This document shows positions 24,430-32,070 of a stretch of 64,000 nucleotides of DNA, one piece after another. Below the pieces are notes generated by a model, which had not been told where the DNA came from, ran no database searches, and saw only the letters and a program-made list of their open reading frames with translations. Both the position numbers and the translations under genes were made by a program. Origin of the DNA: an uncultured Bacteroidota bacterium. Lineage in GTDB: Bacteria > Bacteroidota > Bacteroidia > Flavobacteriales > Flavobacteriaceae. The number at the start of each line of letters is the position of its first letter. Positions within the stretch are counted from its first letter, which is position 1. The stretch lies in contig CACASE010000001.1 in the NCBI GenBank assembly GCA_902535165.1, forward strand, positions 124,001-188,000, in the 5' to 3' direction.

Positions 24430-24947
24430 AAATTTAAAATTTTAAAAGGAATGTCAAAACGCATATATTCCCATCCAAAATGAATTATAGGTTTATCATC
24501 TTTATTAGAAAAAACTATTGAAAAAGCCTCCAAAGATTCTTTTGCTTGTCTTTTTGGGACCTTATATCGCAAAAAATCCATTTCAGAATTGTATGCTCTA
24601 GATCCTCCAAACATTTTCGTGGATGAACTAAGTATAAAGGTGATTTCTTTTTCGTCAGGTAATGTAAAGATCTTATATACTCCTTTTGGAACAATTATAT
24701 TGTTAATTTCAATATCATAATATAAGACCAATTCATTTGCTTCATTAGCACCGGTTCTCCAAATCTCATTTAATTTAATTATGTTTTTTAAAGCTCTTCC
24801 TTTAAGCTGAGGTCTACTGTAAGTAATTGTTGCTACTTGTTCTTGTCGTGAAAAATGTGTTTTGTCCATGGGACTTACATCTAGCTCAGGAAAATTTTGA
24901 GATTGTAGTAAAGCAGGTAACAACAAAAAAAGAATAATTTTTTGCAT
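24426..24947 (-). CDS. DUF2911 family secreted protein
   Basis: A 173-residue protein with a signal peptide (to about residue 16, LLQS). It shows the DUF2911 pattern: SRQEQVATITYSRPQLKGR, then IWRTGANEANELVLYYD, then PKGVYKIFTLP. This Bacteroidota-rich family has no known function; it is a compact beta-rich secreted domain. It starts a four-gene chain of overlapping reading frames ending in the alpha/beta-hydrolase. Confidence 0.86.
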   Translation of the reverse strand: MQKIILFLLLPALLQSQNFPELDVSPMDKTHFSRQEQVATITYSRPQLKGRALKNIIKLNEIWRTGANEANELVLYYDIEINNIIVPKGVYKIFTLPDEKEITFILSSSTKMFGGSRAYNSEMDFLRYKVPKRQAKESLEAFSIVFSNKDDKPIIHFGWEYMRFDIPFKILNL

Positions 24948-25048
24948 AATGAATTTTTCTAAATTTAAAAAATTAGTTTAAAGATATTCTTGCAGCAAAT
25001 AAAAAAGCTGTTATATATAAATATTTTTCATCAAATTCAAATGCATAA

Positions 25049-25537
25049 CTAGTTTTCCAATGATGCGGTATATGCAGCTATTTCATTATTTTCTGCAGTC
25101 TCATCAAAGTATGCTAAAACTTCTACTATTTTTCCATCTTCCCATTTATAATCGAAATGAGCTCTATTTGAATATTCGTTTCCAGTTGTCTGTCCACTAC
25201 CGGTCCAAGTCAACCATGCATTTGTCCAAATACTTCCATCGCTAAAATAATTTGTGTGTATATATATGTCTTCAATATTGATATTTGAGTAAAGAAATTC
25301 GTGGTGTGATTTCCAGCCAGTCATTAAATTATCTTTACCCTCAATAACCATATTGTTAATTCTAGCCACTACATCATCAGAATATTGATCAGAAAAGCTA
25401 AAATCATTTGCGGCATAATTTTCATATTGAATATTAATTTTTGCACTCAAATCATCGTCTGATTTAAGTATGGATTGGTTTGAGTCAGCGCATCCAATAA
25501 TCAATGCACATAATAAAAATGAGTATAAATATTTCAT
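25049..25537 (-). CDS. SnoaL/NTF2-like lipoprotein
   Basis: A 162-residue lipoprotein with Cys16 (IIGCADS). The mature part has the alpha-plus-beta cone of the NTF2/SnoaL type: SAKINIQYENYAANDFSF, a central set of strands (NINIEDIYIH), and a final strand DGKIVEVLAYFDE. Members bind small molecules or serve as enzymes. A pocket residue cannot be named with confidence. Single gene between other lipoproteins; function unknown. Confidence 0.8.
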   Translation of the reverse strand: MKYLYSFLLCALIIGCADSNQSILKSDDDLSAKINIQYENYAANDFSFSDQYSDDVVARINNMVIEGKDNLMTGWKSHHEFLYSNINIEDIYIHTNYFSDGSIWTNAWLTWTGSGQTTGNEYSNRAHFDYKWEDGKIVEVLAYFDETAENNEIAAYTASLEN

Positions 25538-25614
25538 AATTGATTGAATTAAAAATCTAATATAATCAAAGAGTTTTAATTAGCTAATTTATTTCCTATT
25601 TCTAAAGTAAATTT

Positions 25615-25778
25615 CTAATAAAAAAAGGGGGGGGTAAAGATAACTAATAAATATACTGTAGCTGTGAGATATTCATAAGAAAAACTTGGTTTGTTAAACC
25701 AATCAAAATCGATTACAAAAAAAATAATACCTAATAGTGTTGTTAGCCAATATCCATTATTAATAAAAAATTCTTCAT
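25615..25778 (-). pseudogene. Small membrane protein gene with homopolymer frameshift, paralogue of 31830-32018
   Basis: An ATG at 25776-25778 reads only 11 codons before a stop. If one T is added to the run of six T near codon 4, the frame stays open for about 54 residues (MKNFFINNGYW ... FTPPFFY). That product resembles the intact protein at 31830-32018 in length and pattern (MKKFLISNGSTLT; both have a FFV segment and PSFS). The open part lacks its own start and an in-frame stop sits just upstream. It also crosses a tract of eight G (25627-25634). It may be a pseudogene, an assembly error or a slippage-dependent gene. Confidence 0.45.
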
Positions 25779-25782
25779 AAAA

Positions 25783-27219
25783 TTATTTTGGTGAAATATT
25801 ATTTTCATCTAAAAATTTGTTTTTTATAAGTTTAATATTAAAATTTTCAATTTTCGAAATTGAGTTATTCGAATAATCCAATTCACTGTCTACAAGTTTT
25901 TTTGAAAAAATATTTCCAATAAATTCAATATTTTTTCTTTCTCTAAGTTGATTTTTCATATCGCCCTCAAAATAAAATTTATTATTCTCAAAAGTTGTTT
26001 TTACAGGCCAGGGTCCACCCCAATTATCAATCCTAACTAAAGTATTATCAACGTTCGAATTTTTTTTTGGAATTATAATTGTATTATTATATATGTGAGT
26101 ATTTTCAACTGGGCCACTTATATGAAATGTTGGTGAGAAAACTCCTCTTCTACTTGTTGGGTATGGTCTAATCCCATCGTTAATACTTAAATTGTTTCTT
26201 ATAATTGTATTAATTGTTCCAATATTAATATTCTGCCCATATAATGACCCTGCATTACAAACAAGAACAAACCCTCCGTAATTGTCATGACTATAATTAT
26301 TTTGAATAATAGTGCCCACTGAATTCCAATCCGAATCATATCCCTGTGCATCCCATTTTGCTTTATGGCCACTTACTTCATTAAATTGAATAATAGTATT
26401 ATCTGAGCTGAAAGGCCAAATTCCAGCTGCTGCTTCGGAATCAGGGAGTATGTCAGGGAAGTCTCTTAATGTGTTATGTTCTATTATTGCTCCATCACAA
26501 CCAAAAACAACAATTCCGTCACCCGGAACTTTTTCAATTAAATTATTTTTAACAACTACATTTAAATTTGGATACCATTTGTTTCTATCAGCTGATGCTC
26601 TAAAGTTTATCGCATTTCTCTCAGTTCTATATATATGATTATTTAAAATTTGTAAACCGTTAATTCTTGATTTTATTTTTTCACCAAACTTTTTGATTAA
26701 AATGGCAGAACCTCCCCCATCATTTTTTATTAAGCTGCCATTAACGTCACGAATCACCATGTTTTGGATAATTATATTATTTAATTCTCCTGAATTTTCT
26801 GCAAGTATCGTGAGTCCAGTTCTTGCTTCTAATCTTTGTTTTCCTTTATTTGTAATTTCAACTCCATCTATAATTATATGTTCTACATTATTTAAAAGAA
26901 TAGTATATTTTTTTTCTCCGTTTCCATTTATAATTGGTTTTTTACCATTTCCATAGGCCTTTAAACTAATTGGCATACCATCTGTACCGCTTTTATTAAT
27001 TTCAATAACACCATTAAATTCGGAGTTCGCTTTTAAATTTATGGTAGTGCCAGGGTTAAATTTTATTTTACTTAAATTATCAAGAGTTGCCCAAGCATTT
27101 TTTTTTGAGTTTCCTGAATTTTTATCATCCCCCTTACCCGAGTCTATATAAATATTATAATTGTTTATATTAGAACAGCCGAAAAAAATAATTAATAAAA
27201 GAAGAATTAATTTTTTCAT
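25783..27219 (-). CDS. Parallel beta-helix lipoprotein (pectate-lyase-like fold)
   Basis: A 478-residue lipoprotein with Cys15 (FFGC). The opening IYIDSGKGDDKNSGNSKKNAW and FNPGTTINLKANSEF closely parallel the N-terminus of the beta-helix protein at 15547-17559 (YLSSIGSDSNSGT, PGDSIFFKKGES). Repeated rungs such as IIIQNMVIRDVNG and VVKNNLIEKVPGDG build a right-handed helix. Unlike its paralogue it has no T9SS tail, so it would remain a lipoprotein. Polysaccharide binding or lyase action is possible; catalytic residues were not identified. Confidence 0.83.
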   Translation of the reverse strand: MKKLILLLLIIFFGCSNINNYNIYIDSGKGDDKNSGNSKKNAWATLDNLSKIKFNPGTTINLKANSEFNGVIEINKSGTDGMPISLKAYGNGKKPIINGNGEKKYTILLNNVEHIIIDGVEITNKGKQRLEARTGLTILAENSGELNNIIIQNMVIRDVNGSLIKNDGGGSAILIKKFGEKIKSRINGLQILNNHIYRTERNAINFRASADRNKWYPNLNVVVKNNLIEKVPGDGIVVFGCDGAIIEHNTLRDFPDILPDSEAAAGIWPFSSDNTIIQFNEVSGHKAKWDAQGYDSDWNSVGTIIQNNYSHDNYGGFVLVCNAGSLYGQNINIGTINTIIRNNLSINDGIRPYPTSRRGVFSPTFHISGPVENTHIYNNTIIIPKKNSNVDNTLVRIDNWGGPWPVKTTFENNKFYFEGDMKNQLRERKNIEFIGNIFSKKLVDSELDYSNNSISKIENFNIKLIKNKFLDENNISPK

Positions 27220-27233
27220 AAATTTTAAATTTA

Positions 27234-27668
27234 CTAATCTACAATCTCAATTTTTCCGGCAAGAATGAAATATGCAGGAGCTATTGGGAAAAGCCCCAAA
27301 ATTATATGTCCATACATTGCTAAATCTGGAATATAATCAACAGTTGTAGCAAAATAGGCTCCAAAAAAATTAATGATTGATAAACTCACCATTATTTTAG
27401 GAACTGCTGATTTTGCAATGACACTTCCATCTCTAGTCAATGGTGGTAATTTATTTGGAATGACTAGAACAGCTTGAATTAACCAAAGTGAAGCTAATGC
27501 AAGATTAAGAGGGTCAGAACTTCCAAAATAAATAATTATTTGATCAGTTATAATTAATAGAGCTACAATTAAATACCCATAATTAAAATAAAGCCTGTTT
27601 TTTTTTATTATCGAGTAGACAACTAAAATTATGCATAGGGAAAATATTACTGCTTTTATTATTTCCAT
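27234..27668 (-). CDS. Four-helix membrane protein of unknown function
   Basis: A 144-residue protein with four or five hydrophobic segments. A central polar loop (IPNKLPPLTRDGSVIAKSAVPK) separates the helix pairs. No family is recognised. It is 14 bases upstream of the beta-helix lipoprotein in the same direction and may be co-transcribed. Confidence 0.65.
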   Translation of the reverse strand: MEIIKAVIFSLCIILVVYSIIKKNRLYFNYGYLIVALLIITDQIIIYFGSSDPLNLALASLWLIQAVLVIPNKLPPLTRDGSVIAKSAVPKIMVSLSIINFFGAYFATTVDYIPDLAMYGHIILGLFPIAPAYFILAGKIEIVD

Positions 27669-27679
27669 GTTTATTTTTT

Positions 27680-28114
27680 TTAATTGTCTGCACTATGCAA
27701 TTCAAAATATTTGACATCAGCTTTCTTTTCCAAAAGATTAACATCCCACATTACAAAGTTCATAGCGCCATTGTTAATAGCATCTAAAAAATAAAACTTC
27801 ATCAACGCATCAGCTCTTTTCCATGAACCCTTTATTGGAGTGGAGATAAGAGTTCCATCATTTAATATTGTTCTTGCATCACCGTCCAGTGTTCCGCTGG
27901 TTTTTGAAGAGTTTATAGATGCAACTTTGAGCTTGACAAAAACTAAACCGTATCCAGTTATATTGCCTTCAAAATTCATAATTGAGTAGCCATCACCTGG
28001 ACTAACTAAGACTATGTCCAAGGTTCCTCCACCTTTTGGCTCAGACAAATCCTGAGAAAAAGAATGAAAAACAAATGCAAAAGAAAGTAATAGAAATAAT
28101 AAAGTTTTTTTCAT
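27680..28114 (-). CDS. Secreted protein of unknown function, 144 residues
   Basis: Signal peptide to about residue 20 (HSFSQD), then a beta-rich domain (TLDIVLVSPGDGYSIMNFEGNITGYGLVFVKLKV, with SGTLDGDARTIL). The pattern of alternating strands suggests a lipocalin- or avidin-like barrel, but this is only by eye. It starts 12 bases before the membrane protein downstream. Confidence 0.66.
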   Translation of the reverse strand: MKKTLLFLLLSFAFVFHSFSQDLSEPKGGGTLDIVLVSPGDGYSIMNFEGNITGYGLVFVKLKVASINSSKTSGTLDGDARTILNDGTLISTPIKGSWKRADALMKFYFLDAINNGAMNFVMWDVNLLEKKADVKYFELHSADN

Positions 28115-28153
28115 AATAATATTTTTTATTTAAATATAATTAAAGTGAAAAAA

Positions 28154-28444
28154 TTATTTTAAAATTTCAATTAAATTCTCAGGATCTGTAAAAAATGTAA
28201 GAACTAATATTGCAAAAAAACCACAAATTATAAAAAAGGAAATCTTGAATGCGTTCATTGATTTAGTTACCAAATAAATTATTGTTGGAATAATAAGTAT
28301 TAATATGTTATACATAATAACCATAAAAAAAATCATAAAAAATGATTCTCCAGTACTTTCAGTTGAATCAAAATCCCCATAAACTGCAACATTAAATATT
28401 GATACAATTGATGAAATCAGAATGTACTTTAAAAATTTTTTCAT
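28154..28444 (-). CDS. Membrane protein of unknown function, 96 residues
   Basis: The ATG ending at 28444 (MKKFLKYILIS) gives a signal-anchor start; an upstream TTG would add three residues. Three hydrophobic helices, with a polar segment FDSTESTGESF after the first. It follows the TTG-started tiny gene by one base. No family recognised. Confidence 0.55.
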   Translation of the reverse strand: MKKFLKYILISSIVSIFNVAVYGDFDSTESTGESFFMIFFMVIMYNILILIIPTIIYLVTKSMNAFKISFFIICGFFAILVLTFFTDPENLIEILK

Positions 28445-28445
28445 T

Positions 28446-28574
28446 TCAACCAAAAAGCATTCCTAAAATCAGAAGAATTAATAAGAGTAATACAACTATT
28501 TTAAAAATCTTTTTTTGACTTTTATTTAATTTTGGAATAGAGTCGTAGTTATCGTCGAAATTAAAATTATCCAA
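28446..28574 (-). CDS. Tiny tail-anchored membrane protein with TTG start, 42 residues
   Basis: A TTG start gives an acidic/polar cytoplasmic head (MDNFNFDDNYDSIPK), a basic patch (SQKKIFK) and a C-terminal helix (VVLLLLILLILGMLFG). The helix sits at the very end, as in tail-anchored proteins. It is placed between the ABM-like lipoprotein and the 96-residue membrane protein with short gaps. No family recognised. Confidence 0.45.
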   Translation of the reverse strand: MDNFNFDDNYDSIPKLNKSQKKIFKIVVLLLLILLILGMLFG

Positions 28575-28592
28575 AACTATATTATAATTTTT

Positions 28593-29063
28593 TTAATTAA
28601 TACCCCCCACGTAAGACTTAATAAGAGGATTCATTGGTTCAATCTTCTTTTTAAATGATTCATTCACATCACCCAGAACTGTCAATTGTTCAATCTTGAA
28701 TAATTCTCTAAATCTTAAATTTATAGGTGATCCTAAAACCTTATTGCCTAACTCCTCCCAAACATTTGAATTTTTAAAAACTTCTATTAAAGTAGCAGAT
28801 TTTTCATCTTCGTTTAAAAACCACTCAAACCTAACGATTCCAGGATCGTTTAAATCATAGAACAGAGGAGATTGTTCTTCTTTTATAAACTTTTTAATTT
28901 CATCAATATCTGCAGTATATGAGACTTGCACTAAGACAGTTACTTGATTATTATTTTTATTTAATTCTTTTTTCATTATAACTTCATTTAATTCTTTTTT
29001 TTCTGTTTGAATATTACAGGCGTTAAGTAATAACAAACAAAAAATCATTAGTATTTTTTTCAT
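28593..29063 (-). CDS. ABM-like (antibiotic biosynthesis monooxygenase fold) lipoprotein
   Basis: A 156-residue lipoprotein with Cys16 (LLNACNIQ), a Lys/Asn-rich linker and a ferredoxin-like domain. TVLVQVSYTADIDEIKKFI, then DPGIVRFEWFLNEDEKSATLIEVFKNSNVWEEL, is the ABM-domain pattern (strand, helix, strand with a conserved W). A paralogue lies at 36639-37148. Catalysis is not certain; many members only bind ligands. It is divergent from the gamma-glutamyltransferase, with a palindrome between them. Confidence 0.75.
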   Translation of the reverse strand: MKKILMIFCLLLLNACNIQTEKKELNEVIMKKELNKNNNQVTVLVQVSYTADIDEIKKFIKEEQSPLFYDLNDPGIVRFEWFLNEDEKSATLIEVFKNSNVWEELGNKVLGSPINLRFRELFKIEQLTVLGDVNESFKKKIEPMNPLIKSYVGGIN

Positions 29064-29099
29064 ACAATTAAATTAAAAAAATAAATGAAACTAATTTTT

Positions 29100-29117
29100 A
29101 AAGTAATTAATTACTTT
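29100..29117. promoter_or_regulatory. 18-base perfect palindrome between divergent genes
   Basis: AAAGTAATTAATTACTTT is self-complementary over all 18 bases. It lies 37 bases before the ABM-like start and 27 bases before the gamma-glutamyltransferase ATG, a place where a dimeric regulator could act on both promoters. It could also be chance in AT-rich DNA. Confidence 0.4.
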
Positions 29118-29144
29118 TAAATTTCATATTTAAAATAACCCATT

Positions 29145-30830
29145 ATGAAAAATTTGTATTCCATTGTTCTTATACTATTAATATTTCAATCTCATTCTCA
29201 AGACAGAGTAACGGGCGAGCCTTTTTCAACGAGATCTGAAGTCATTGCTGAGAATGGAATGGTTGCAACTAGTCATCCGTTAGCTACACAAGTAGGGATA
29301 GATATTTTAAAAAAAGGTGGAAATGCAATAGATGCAGCCATTGCAGCCAATGCTGCAATAGGTTTAATGGAACCTACAGGGAATGGAATAGGTGGTGATT
29401 TATTCGCTATTATTTGGATGGAAAATGATAAAAAACTTTACGGACTGAATGCCAGTGGTCGTTCTCCAAAAAATTTAAAGCTAGAATATTTTAAAAAAAA
29501 TAATTTCACAAAAATTCCTGCTTATGGTCCGCTTCCAGTGAGCGTGCCTGGATGCGTAGATGGGTGGTTTGAAATGCATGAAAAGTTTGGTGTTTTAAAA
29601 ATGGAGGAGATTTTGGAGCCAGCAATATTATATGCTGAAAATGGATTTCCTGTCTCTGAATTAATTTCTTATTATCTAGAAATCTCGGCCAGAAATTTTA
29701 GTAAATACCCAAACTTCAATGAAACTTATTTAATTAATGGCTTGTCGCCAACTAAGGGGCAAATATTTAAAAATACGGATCTAGCTAATACTTTAAGGAT
29801 TATTTCTAAAGAAGGTAGATCTGGTTTTTATGAAGGAAAAGTAGCAAAAATTATTTCAGAATTTATTATTGATCAAGGTGGTTTTTTATCATATGAGGAT
29901 CTAAAAAATCATAAATCAGATTGGATTGAGCCGGTTTCAACTAATTACAGGGGATACGATGTTTGGGAGCTTCCTCCAAATGGACAAGGAATTGCAGCAT
30001 TACAAATTTTAAATCTTTTAGAAAAATTTGATATCAAATCTATGGGTTTTGGATCAGCTGAATATATTCATCATTTTGTTGAGGCAAAAAAAATTGCATT
30101 TGCTGACAGAGCAAAATACTATGCAGATATGGATTTTAATGATATTCCAGTTGATTACTTGATATCAAAGGAATACGCAGAAAAAAGAATTAAAGAAATA
30201 AATCCATCTAAAGCATCAAGAAGAGTGAGAGCTGGTGATATTGAAAATGGTGATACTATATATTTGACAGTGGCAGATAAAGACGGGAATATGGTCTCAC
30301 TAATACAAAGTAATTATAGAGGAATGGGCTCTGGTATGATACCCCCTGGACTTGGTTTTATGCTACAAGATAGAGGAGAATTATTTTCACTAGATGAGAA
30401 TCATTTTAATGTTTATGAGCCGGAAAAAAGACCCTTCCACACAATTATTCCAGCATTTATAACAAAAAATAACAAACCTTATATCAGTTTTGGATTAATG
30501 GGAGGTGCTATGCAGCCACAAGGGCATGCTCAAATTGTAATTAATATTGTAGATTTCGGTATGAACTTACAGGAAGCAGGTGATGCGCCTAGAATTAGAC
30601 ATGTTTCAAATCAACAACCAACCGGAGGAGAAATGTTTGATGGAGGAGAGCTTTCATTAGAATCAGGATTTGATTACAGGGAAATAAGAAAACTTATGAA
30701 ATATGGACATAAGGTTTTTTTTAGCCTTGGTTCTTTTGGAGGTTATCAAGCTATTAAGTATGATGAAAAATTAGGTGTGTATTTTGGAGCGTCAGAATCT
30801 AGAAAAGATGGCTCGGCTATGGGTTATTAA
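29145..30830 (+). CDS. Gamma-glutamyltransferase, exported
   Basis: A 561-residue precursor with a signal peptide (to about residue 18). The enzyme is made as one chain that cuts itself before a threonine; the site aligns with T371 in NGDTIYLTVADKDGN, giving a large subunit of about 350 residues and a small one of about 190. N-terminal motifs include GGNAIDAAIAANAAIGLMEP and GNGIGGD; late ones include MLQDRG and GGAMQPQGHAQ. It transfers or hydrolyses gamma-glutamyl groups, so it probably recycles glutathione-like peptides in the periplasm. Single gene; divergent from the ABM-like lipoprotein. Confidence 0.95.
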   Translation: MKNLYSIVLILLIFQSHSQDRVTGEPFSTRSEVIAENGMVATSHPLATQVGIDILKKGGNAIDAAIAANAAIGLMEPTGNGIGGDLFAIIWMENDKKLYGLNASGRSPKNLKLEYFKKNNFTKIPAYGPLPVSVPGCVDGWFEMHEKFGVLKMEEILEPAILYAENGFPVSELISYYLEISARNFSKYPNFNETYLINGLSPTKGQIFKNTDLANTLRIISKEGRSGFYEGKVAKIISEFIIDQGGFLSYEDLKNHKSDWIEPVSTNYRGYDVWELPPNGQGIAALQILNLLEKFDIKSMGFGSAEYIHHFVEAKKIAFADRAKYYADMDFNDIPVDYLISKEYAEKRIKEINPSKASRRVRAGDIENGDTIYLTVADKDGNMVSLIQSNYRGMGSGMIPPGLGFMLQDRGELFSLDENHFNVYEPEKRPFHTIIPAFITKNNKPYISFGLMGGAMQPQGHAQIVINIVDFGMNLQEAGDAPRIRHVSNQQPTGGEMFDGGELSLESGFDYREIRKLMKYGHKVFFSLGSFGGYQAIKYDEKLGVYFGASESRKDGSAMGY

Positions 30831-30838
30831 TTCACTTT

Positions 30839-30940
30839 CTAAAAACTTATAAAAGAAAGGTTTAGTTTGATAGAATTGTATAATAGCATAAGCATTCCAA
30901 TAAGTAATGAGACCCCTACTACCCTCAAAAATTTTTTAAT
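30839..30940 (-). CDS. Possible tiny membrane protein with ATT start, 33 residues
   Basis: One base after the stop of the 64-residue membrane gene, an ATT codon at 30938-30940 opens a frame that would read MKKFLRVVGVSLLIGMLMLL and on to ISF. This looks like a true single-helix protein, but no ATG or GTG exists at its start; the first conventional start is a TTG four codons in. ATT starts are rare but known for infC. Convergent with the gamma-glutamyltransferase. Confidence 0.3.
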   Translation of the reverse strand: MKKFLRVVGVSLLIGMLMLLYNSIKLNLSFISF

Positions 30941-30941
30941 C

Positions 30942-31136
30942 TTAAAATATGACTAAAATGATAAATAATGGAATTTGAAGTATGAAAGCTACAATAAGTC
31001 TCTCCTTTAATTTTACGTCTTTTTTCCAACCTCCCCAATTTGAAAATGGAGTTCTTAAATTATTAATTTTGTAGTATGCCATAATGATCAAAAATATTAA
31101 TGCATATCCAAAGATCAATGATATTAATTTACTCAT
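30942..31136 (-). CDS. Small membrane protein, 64 residues
   Basis: Two hydrophobic helices (about 5-20 and 48-63) flank a loop with RTPFSNWGGWKKDVKLKER. It starts three bases after the lipocalin-like lipoprotein stop. No family recognised, but the charged loop and clean start make the gene credible. Confidence 0.6.
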   Translation of the reverse strand: MSKLISLIFGYALIFLIIMAYYKINNLRTPFSNWGGWKKDVKLKERLIVAFILQIPLFIILVIF

Positions 31137-31139
31137 TTT

Positions 31140-31619
31140 TTATTTGATTTTTCTCATTAAATCAGCTCGACCATTTCCGGCAGAGTCCATTGCAGTGAAT
31201 TTTAGAAAATGATCATCTGAAATATCTACTTTAAACTTAACTTCCAAATAATCATTTTCAGGTTTTTTCCACTTTTTAATTGCATTCGGTATCCATGCTG
31301 TACCATACTTTAATTTTTTGACTAATGTGTCATTATACATTTCATATTGTCCTGACTCAGCAAAACCCAAATCTTTATCTTCCATAGTGACTGAATCTAA
31401 ATTAACATTATTAACAAGGGTTATGTAATAATTTACAGCATAAATTTCGTTAAGAACTCCATCATAATTTAGTGTGTCTGTTGCGGCACCAGAATTGAAG
31501 ATAATTTCAGATTGTTTAAACCAGACTCCCTCTATAGGATTGTTCACAATTTTTTTTTCTGGGTTAGAGCAACCTAGAATGAAGTTTATAAATAAAAATA
31601 TGACAAGTAGTTTTTTCAT
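31140..31619 (-). CDS. Lipocalin-like lipoprotein
   Basis: The ATG ending at 31619 (MKKLLVIF) overlaps the stop of the upstream gene by the usual ATGA pattern and gives a lipoprotein signal with Cys17 (FILGC). The mature 140 residues begin NPIEGVWFKQSE, a lipocalin-type GxW start, and continue as alternating strands with a closing EVKFKVDISDDHFLKFTAMD. It fits the small lipocalin-like lipoproteins of Bacteroidota. Ligand unknown. Confidence 0.72.
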   Translation of the reverse strand: MKKLLVIFLFINFILGCSNPEKKIVNNPIEGVWFKQSEIIFNSGAATDTLNYDGVLNEIYAVNYYITLVNNVNLDSVTMEDKDLGFAESGQYEMYNDTLVKKLKYGTAWIPNAIKKWKKPENDYLEVKFKVDISDDHFLKFTAMDSAGNGRADLMRKIK

Positions 31620-31813
31620 TTTTTCCAATCATAATTTTTTATTCTTTTCTGATAATGTTTCTTTGGTTTAGGTAATAAGTTTCTTTTGTAGTAGTTTTTG
31701 TCATCAAATAATTCCTTCTCCTTTCGTTTTTTCTCTTGTTTCATTTCCCACACAAAAGACATGAGATAGGTTAATGATATAATCACACCTATAAAAAGTA
31801 TTAATACATTCAT
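31616..31813 (-). CDS. Small membrane-anchored basic protein, 65 residues
   Basis: One N-terminal helix (about 2-22) is followed by a highly charged tail (KQEKKRKEKELFDDKNYYKRN) with 20 or more Lys/Arg residues. The stop overlaps the lipoprotein start. The layout suggests a cytoplasmic basic tail on a single inner-membrane helix. No family recognised. Confidence 0.58.
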   Translation of the reverse strand: MNVLILFIGVIISLTYLMSFVWEMKQEKKRKEKELFDDKNYYKRNLLPKPKKHYQKRIKNYDWKK

Positions 31814-31829
31814 TTACAAAGCAGTTTTT

Positions 31830-32018
31830 TCATTTTTTATTTTTAAAATAAATACTTAATGAAACTGGTAACACTGAAATTACAAAATATATAACATATA
31901 TCAGACTTGAATTCGAAAAGCTAGGTAAGTAATCACTTGTCAAATCACTCATAACAAAAAAAAATAAAGCTAAAATCATTGTTAAAGTACTACCATTACT
32001 AATCAAGAATTTTTTCAT
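31830..32018 (-). CDS. Small two-helix membrane protein, 62 residues
   Basis: Hydrophobic segments at about 12-24 and 38-56, joined by LTSDYLPSFSNSS; it ends KNKK. It resembles the frameshifted gene at 25615-25778, so this is a small paralogous family in the genome. It is 16 bases upstream of the basic membrane protein and divergent from the cysteine-synthase-like gene. No named family. Confidence 0.6.
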   Translation of the reverse strand: MKKFLISNGSTLTMILALFFFVMSDLTSDYLPSFSNSSLIYVIYFVISVLPVSLSIYFKNKK

Positions 32019-32070
32019 TTGTTCTTTTTTACAATCTTAATTAAGTTAAAAAAATTATATTTAAAAACTT

